The position numbers and the translations under genes are program-made. This document shows, piece by piece, positions 58,402 through 64,000 of a stretch of 64,000 bases of DNA. Source of the DNA: Cyathus striatus (Eukaryota > Basidiomycota > Agaricomycetes > Agaricales > Nidulariaceae); NCBI GenBank assembly GCA_025738555.1, contig JAOVFP010000012.1, positions 1,178,001 through 1,242,000 on the forward strand. The letters run 5' to 3'. The notes under the pieces were generated by a model. The model ran no database searches. It worked only from the letters and a program-made list of their open reading frames with translations, and was not told the DNA's origin. The first letter of the stretch is position 1, and each line of letters begins with the position of its first letter.

Positions 58402-58822
58402 GCCGTCTCCTAGAACGCAAACGCGTTCTGGACATGCTCCTAAAGCATGCTACTGGGTGTCCCAGTTATCCTACCAAGCTAGGATATGGTGCAAATGCAT
58501 CGCGGCATTGGAAGATGTACGGTGTCTTGTTCTTTTGAGTTTCGGTGGATGGTGGTGTTAGCGCGAAGGTTGCAGATTCGATGTATCATACGTAGTGTGC
58601 CGTTTTTTTGTATTTGTTACGTTTGATGTGTATCCTCAGACCGCGAGGTTTATTACTATTGATATCACAATTCTTTAGGCTGAGAGTTGCTTCGTTTTCA
58701 AGATCAAGTGGACGACATGTCGTAACTTAATTGTGGGCGATGCAAGAAGTCCGTCATACACAGCAATGAGCATGCACAGTGTATACTGCAATCACATCCC
58801 AGTCTGTGCTGCACGGTAAATT
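58402..58822 (+). repeat. ~420-bp direct repeat, copy 2, with five hairpins
   Basis: Hairpins 4-8 of the array occur at 58412-58501. The fourth stem changed from AGAACGT/ACGTTCT to AGAACGC/GCGTTCT, keeping the pairing. The seventh gained a pair, and the eighth has a G-T wobble. It starts about 100 bp after the protease stop codon. The gap from 58823 to 59639 holds no gene I recognise. Confidence 0.8.
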
Positions 58823-59639
58823 TATATTTCATACCGGTGGGGGGTGCTGGATACGGGAAAGCTCAGCAAGCCTCAAGGATGAAAACAATTCACTTTTAAC
58901 AGCTATTGCTACAGTGGCACGTTCCATCTTTTTCATTCTGCTTGTTCAATGTGATGTACAAGATTTCGTAAGTACATCCCTTCAATCATCCGCAACGTGA
59001 ACAGCTACCTTGGCCTGGTTTGTGAATCACTGTAATGCCAACATAGCCTCGCCAACCTTCTCTAGCCCGTTAAGTATACACTACTTGATCTTACCCCTTT
59101 TGTTGTGGAATTGGGGTTGCTATTTAGAATGAAGGGTGTCGACATAAAGCTTTGATTGAGAGTGCCTTCGTGTAGAATGCATTCGTGAGGAGCCTTACGG
59201 CCACGAACATGTTGTCGAAGACTGGCCTTATCATCCCCATCATGACCTGTGTCGAAGGTGGTTAGCGCCGGGATCCCAGTAAGAAAGAACAAGGTGAATT
59301 CCAAGGCAGGCTATGGTAGTAGTACATCGTGACCTCTGGTAGACATTAAGCGTCCTCGGGAAAAGGAGTATAGAGATGAAGCCAAAGGCGCAACGGCCCG
59401 AAATTTCACATTCATATGAAGCAGGAGAGATTTCCTCGCGATGCCTAAGTTGAGAGTCGACCACTGTCTCAGAGGAGCAAACAAGAAGTCGATAGCACAT
59501 ACCATTCCATGGCATGTAATCTACAACATACGCCAATTCAATCTGGCGCAAGTTAAAATCAAAATCTACCAATATCCCTTCAACACTCCCCATCTCAACG
59601 AACAAATCACTCAGGCACAAAACTCGGTGGCTTAACAAG

Positions 59640-60291
59640 CGCGCTATCTTTATCCTCCTTCGGCCCAGAGCCTCAAACAAATCCTCCCTCTTGAACATAA
59701 TAGCAGCCTGAATCACATTGAGCGCCCGAAGACGAGTATCGGCGCCCTTCTCTGCCAACTCATGTACGATCTCATTGAACCCTTTGAACACTGCGCCAGT
59801 AACAACAGATTGCCCCGGATCGTTCAATCAGTTCGGGTCAGCGCCCCTCTTCAGGAGCTCTTTTGTATGCTAAGAGCATGAGGAGGGTGTTTCCTACGTG
59901 AAAGATGAGATCGCGTACTGTGTGGAATGGATAGGAAGACAGTGCGTACCGTTATCATTTATCAGGTTCACAGGGAGCCCGGCGTCGACTGCAGCTAGCA
60001 GCATCGAAGATCCAATGCTCAAAGTCCAGCGTCTCCTGTGGAAGTTGCAACACGTCGAGTTTGGGAGCTGTCTGTGTCTGTGTCTGCGGTTCAACTCCTG
60101 CTTCAGTCTGTATCTATGCCTTGAATCGAAATAAGATAGTGTACTGACCATTGGGTAGATGATATGGATGTCGATTTCCAATCATATTATAAGTAATTGC
60201 GTGCTGTTAATATGTACGTATACTTATTGAGGCTTGAGAATTGGCTTGGTCAGGAGGATGTGACCCACGTGAACAAGGAAGTGCATGTCAT
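59640..60291 (-). pseudogene. Ankyrin repeat gene, decayed inverted copy
   Basis: Read on the - strand from ATG 60291, it parallels the gene at the right edge: APKLDVLQLPQETLDFEHWI, then a deletion of about 23 bases relative to that gene shifts the frame before LLAAVDAGLPVNLINDN. After an intron come KELLKRGADPN and GAVFKGFNEIVHELAEKGAD, clear ankyrin units of a type common in Agaricomycetes. An in-frame TGA at 59828-59830 interrupts it. The 3' end is approximate. Ankyrin repeats mediate protein contacts; no function is expected from this copy. Confidence 0.75.
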
Positions 60292-60385
60292 GAGCTCAGA
60301 GAACAGGAGAACGAAATGCAGTCTATTATTTGAAAAGAGAACAGAAGGATGGAGAGGATAGAAGTGGTAGATGGAACGTTCTCGG
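59893..60385. repeat. Left arm of a large inverted repeat
   Basis: The complement of this stretch matches about 63600-64000, covering the upstream region, first exon and ankyrin start. The right arm is cut by the window end. Confidence 0.75.
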
Positions 60386-62780
60386 GTGATTCCCTGGTCT
60401 CGTTCGTCAATGCTAGGTAGGGTGGGCCCGAGTTGAGGTACCAGCTGTAACCTGTACTTGTGAGATTGTGTAGGCTAGTGTGCGCCTCCAGGCTCCTAGA
60501 GCAATTCACAGAACGCCCAGCACCCGCTGTTAACATCGATAGACACACAAAATCTGTTTAAAAGCCTCGATAACTCGTTGCAGCGCTCTCATGGACCCGC
60601 AGCAGAATATGTACCGCCAGCCACGATCCGAGACACAAATCAAAGTTCTGAGTGAGTCCCGAGCATCGCTCTCGTCATGTTCTTCATCGTCTCCGTACGT
60701 GCCGGAATGGACATTGTAGATCCGCACCAGCTGGACCGCATGTCTATACAACATAAGTACCCTACATCACTGGCGTGCCCATTGCTCATTGCCCAAGTGT
60801 AAGTAAGATCACCATGATGACGGATTGGCGAAGAAAGCGGCGCATACATATGCAGATGAGGGGACGACGCAAGCTTGGAGTTGGAAATATGAGTGTCGAG
60901 ACTCGACGCTGGGCTCCTGGTGAACCTGACAGTGTCCATCACGTGATCCCACCATTTCATAAAACTACAACGATAAGTTAATATTGACACCCTCCTAAAG
61001 CTATCAGCCAACGCATACCACACAAATCCTAAAAGAGCTCTTTAAGAAACGCAGACTCCAATCCCTTAAGCGAAATGGGGAAATCCATGATTTATTCATT
61101 AGGGAATGTCCCAAGAATCGTAACCTTCAACGCGATGTTTGTTTTTGTTCAATACCGCCCAAGAAGTGCGCGCACGAACGATTCAGTGCTATTGCTATAG
61201 CCATATAGTCGTCTACGTCCTAGTGCCGGGCCCGTTGTTGATCGACTTGTTGTATACATAATCCACAGTTTTCGTCCTGCTTTTTCAAGCGGGCCAGTCG
61301 CCAGTTCGTCTTCTGGGACGACGCCTAGAGTCGGTCGTAGGGGTACGCGGGATTCTCGGAGTTGTAGGAAATGTACATCATCGTTCGTGGATGAAAAGCT
61401 GCACGTCCTCTCCGTCCCTGGCTATATCGGTTTGAATAGATGAATTTGGGGGAGTAGATTGAATGCCCCATAGTTCTACAACTATGATTTTGGGATTTTG
61501 GACCGTTTGGCTTCATGTGCATCCATCCATGGAGATAAACACACCACACCATCCCTCGATGTCGAAGAGCACTAAAGGCTTGGAGTGGTGAAGCATAGTA
61601 GAGTCGAGGCATTGCTTAAAGAGGCCGCTGAAGGAAAAGCGGGCCTGGTCTCGGCCGTACTTTTGGGATTTTTAAAGACAGCCGAGGTGACGTGCTCAGA
61701 GATGTTACGCGAGAATGCGTGCGGATTTTGAGTAGAGGGTACTGGCGCATTCTGGGGGGGGTTAGGACAGGAGACTGATGATGGAAGGTAAGCTTACAAC
61801 AAGTAGGACTCAAAGAGTGACTACACATGAGCATAGAGCTAGTGATGATACATATTGCCAGTGGGATAAACACCGAGATGCAGTAACCAGAGGTACAGCT
61901 CCCCGCGTAGAACTTCTGGGTTAATAAGTAGTTAGTATCCGCAAGGTTATAGCATTCACGCATACATACCATCTTTCCCCGAACACACACACACACATCA
62001 GTTCCTATAAACTCCTCCTACGAATGCTACGTCGTCGTCGAATCGTGTTCACTTCTCCCCGGCTTGAATCATACATGTGAATGGTGATAGTTTCACAGTA
62101 TAAGACAGCCCTATAACGACAAGGATCCCGATGTTAAGCTATCACTGAGTAGACCTGGGTTAGTATTGAGCTACCTTTAAGCACATGGTGCCTACCAAGG
62201 AGGATTTACCAACAACCACTTCAGCGAGTACGAAGCTGTACGAAGTTGATGTGAGACCAGCTGGTTGCGGGTAGAGGCTGGGTAGAGGCAAGGTAGAGGA
62301 TTAAGCAGACTCCTAGCGTCGGCCAAACGAGTGGTTTAATTGGCTTTGTTTACAGCAACCGGAAGAGGAGATTACTGAAGGAGAAGATGAATATGATCTT
62401 GAAGTTGACGAGCTATACGACGAGGAGATAGTAGTATTGGAAGATGAAGCTTTGAAGACTCCATTGATCTTGAGAAATAGGTGGAGAGGGACGCCAACCA
62501 AATCTATTCAACGCACAAGCCTAAAAATAAACGTGATGTGTCAGTGGTACTGAATCTTATCAGATTATTTTGTGTCCGAGTAAGTGAAGAAATGAGCACG
62601 CAATTCGCTCTATAGACTATAACTCACCGTGTACATACCTTAGTATCAATGACTCGAGCGGGGGAGCTACTCTTTAAAAAGGCTCAGGTTCGCCTCAAGG
62701 CCTCATAGGCTCATTGACATCGCTCAGCGCCTATCCAGCAGCATTCGGTTTTTAATAGGCTACCGTCTCGAGGCCTCCCA
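60386..62780. other. Gap between the two ankyrin arms
   Basis: No identified gene. A short acidic frame on the + strand at about 62354-62553 (EEEITEGEDEYDLE) follows a possible acceptor TTTACAG, but has no recognisable partner exon. A CA microsatellite sits at about 61983-61997. The ~80 bp before 62780 resemble the upstream region of the protease gene (CAAGGCCTCAT, GACATCGCTC). Confidence 0.45.
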
Positions 62781-62841
62781 ATATGTCGCAACAAGGTGAT
62801 GAATTCTCTACCCATCCTAGTTCTTCTACCACTCATAAGCC

Positions 62842-63421
62842 ATGGAAGCTTCCCTAAAGCCTGAAATCGGCCGTGCTGATATCACATTGAAACAGAGCCT
62901 ACAGGACGAAATCATAACTAGAAAGTCAGGCCTCCCAAGGCTGACCAAGCTCGCTGACGTCCGCAAAATAAAAGACTCATTCAAACCACTGTTCAATAGG
63001 ACATTTGCTGCCACATGGAAGGAAACCAGCACAGTTCTATACCTTTTTCTGGACACCCTCAACATCGAGTGGACCACCATAGATACATTTAGTATTCGCA
63101 ACTCTCCAATAATTTGGATTGGTGTTCGTCCTGGGACCCTTTCCCTGACTATGGCCAGGTCTGTGGCTGCTGTGTGTGAAGAGGATATTGTATCCATGGA
63201 TGATGTTGAAGTTTGCTTTCGAGAAAGCGCACCCTGCACTTTTTTCTAGAAGATTGTTCGACAGTGTCTCTGATGACATGACTGCAACGATTTGCGGCAA
63301 CTTCACTGTCATCCTCAGTCTTCCTATTGCCGCTCAAATTGGGAACATTCGAGGAACTGGAGGTCTCTACCTCTTTGGAAACCCCAACATAACATTAAAT
63401 TACATTGAACTGAATAAGTAG
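62842..63421 (+). pseudogene. Truncated paralogue of the trypsin-like gene
   Basis: It matches the N-terminal domain of the 56680-58308 gene: FAATWKETSTVLYLFLDTL, WTTIDTFS, PIIWIGVRPGTLSL, DVEVCFRES. A frameshift lies near 63235; the frame shifts and continues to GTGGLYLFGN, where the homologue reads GIGGLYLSSG. It ends at a TAG at 63419-63421 just before the catalytic histidine would come. No protease part was found downstream. An ORF for the N-terminal domain alone stays open for about 133 codons, so expression as a single-domain protein cannot be ruled out. Confidence 0.75.
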
Positions 63422-63599
63422 TTTAAATACATACATTACACAAAGTGACTCCTCAGCTGTAACTTTTGCTTGACATTGAATTCAAATTGAATTGCTAGAA
63501 TTTTCAATTTCCAGCTTGGCCCGTGCACTGCAACACTACGCGTCACGACGGTACAGTACATATCTCTTGCTACCCCATCCTCCCTTCCGCTACCTCCTC

Positions 63600-64000
63600 C
63601 GTCTACCATTTCGATCCTCTCCTTCCTTCTGTTCTCTTTTTAAATAATATTTCGTTATCCTGTTCTCTGAGGCTGAGCTCATGACATATGCACTTGTTCA
63701 CGTGGATCACATCGATGATCCTCCTGACCAAGCCAATTCTCAAGCCTCAGCATACGTATATATTTACAACACACAACTATAATATGATTGGAAATCAACA
63801 TCTATATCATCTACCCAATGGTCAGTACACTATCTTATTTCGATTCAAAGCAACCAGCTCACATAGATACAGGCTGAAGCAGGAGTTGAAACACAGACAC
63901 AGACAGCTCCCAAACTCGACGTGTCGCAACTTCCACAGGAGACGCTGGACTTTGCGCATCGGATCTTCGATGCTGCGCGGAATGGGGACTCTGCGATGTT
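63600..64000. repeat. Right arm of the large inverted repeat
   Basis: Complementary to 59893-60385; the arm probably continues beyond the window. Confidence 0.75.
63681..64000 (+). CDS. Ankyrin repeat protein, 5' end only
   Basis: Likely exon 1 is 63681-63755 (ATGACATATGC..., 25 codons, followed by GTATAT). A clear coding exon begins at 63873 after ATACAG and runs off the window: AEAGVETQTQTAPKLDVSQL, then QETLDFAHRIFDAARNGDSA, the usual entry into the first ankyrin repeat of this Agaricomycete family. The region between may contain one or two introns (an alternative donor is GTCAGT at 63821), so the 5' model is tentative. Unlike the inverted copy, no lesion is seen in the visible part. Confidence 0.6.

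Noticed and set aside
61983..61997. CA microsatellite
   Set aside because: Ordinary simple repeat; no sign of a function.
1..64000. Search for CRISPR arrays, rRNA, telomere repeats or biosynthetic clusters
   Set aside because: No regularly spaced repeats, rRNA-like blocks, TTAGGG runs or NRPS/PKS/terpene motifs were seen.

Overview
The window looks like nuclear DNA of a mushroom-forming basidiomycete (Agaricomycete). Genes are split by short GT-AG introns of about 42-65 nt. There are expanded families typical of that group (F-box-like proteins, a DUF6699 protein, basidiomycete-type ankyrin and trypsin-like proteins). Decayed LTR and TIR transposons sit between and inside genes. I saw no bacterial-type operons, CRISPR arrays, rRNA or convincing tRNA genes.

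Layout. 1-4.7 kb: no gene I can support. 4.7-8.0 kb: two unrelated F-box proteins on the + strand. 8.2-40.5 kb: a head-to-tail array of nine related two-exon F-box-like genes, all on the + strand. Each has a first exon of 74-77 codons carrying the F-box-like region, one 52-65 nt intron at the same place, and a long second exon. Copy 1 is interrupted by a 746-bp MITE. Copy 4 is a pseudogene split by a nest of transposons: a TA-flanked TIR element, containing a Tc1/mariner-like element and a gag-only copia element, the latter containing a probable solo LTR. A tenth copy survives only as a promoter plus exon-1 stub near 30.1 kb. A spacer of 1.2-1.9 kb recurs downstream of copies 2, 3 and 5, so the early duplication unit was probably gene plus spacer. 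Copies 6-9 are packed closely without it. Several copies share a hyphenated palindrome (arms TGTTTGGT / ACCAAACA) about 85-112 bp before the start codon.

42.6-64 kb: more ordinary genes. These are a 1101-aa protein with two RING-like zinc domains (probable ubiquitin ligase), a seven-exon DUF6699 protein on the - strand, a second Tc1/mariner-like element, a six-exon scavenger decapping enzyme (DcpS, HIT family), a two-exon trypsin-like protease with an unfamiliar N-terminal domain, a truncated paralogue of that protease, and an ankyrin gene at the right edge with a decayed inverted copy 3.5 kb to its left.

Most unusual signal: a run of eight small stem-loops within 162 bp just after the DcpS stop codon. 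Five of them recur after the trypsin-like gene inside a ~420-bp direct repeat. Between the two copies one stem keeps pairing through a T-A to C-G double change and another through a G-T wobble. I do not recognise this element.

The F-box-like proteins presumably act as substrate adaptors of SCF ubiquitin ligases. The RING protein would belong to the same general pathway, but nothing in the sequence links them directly.
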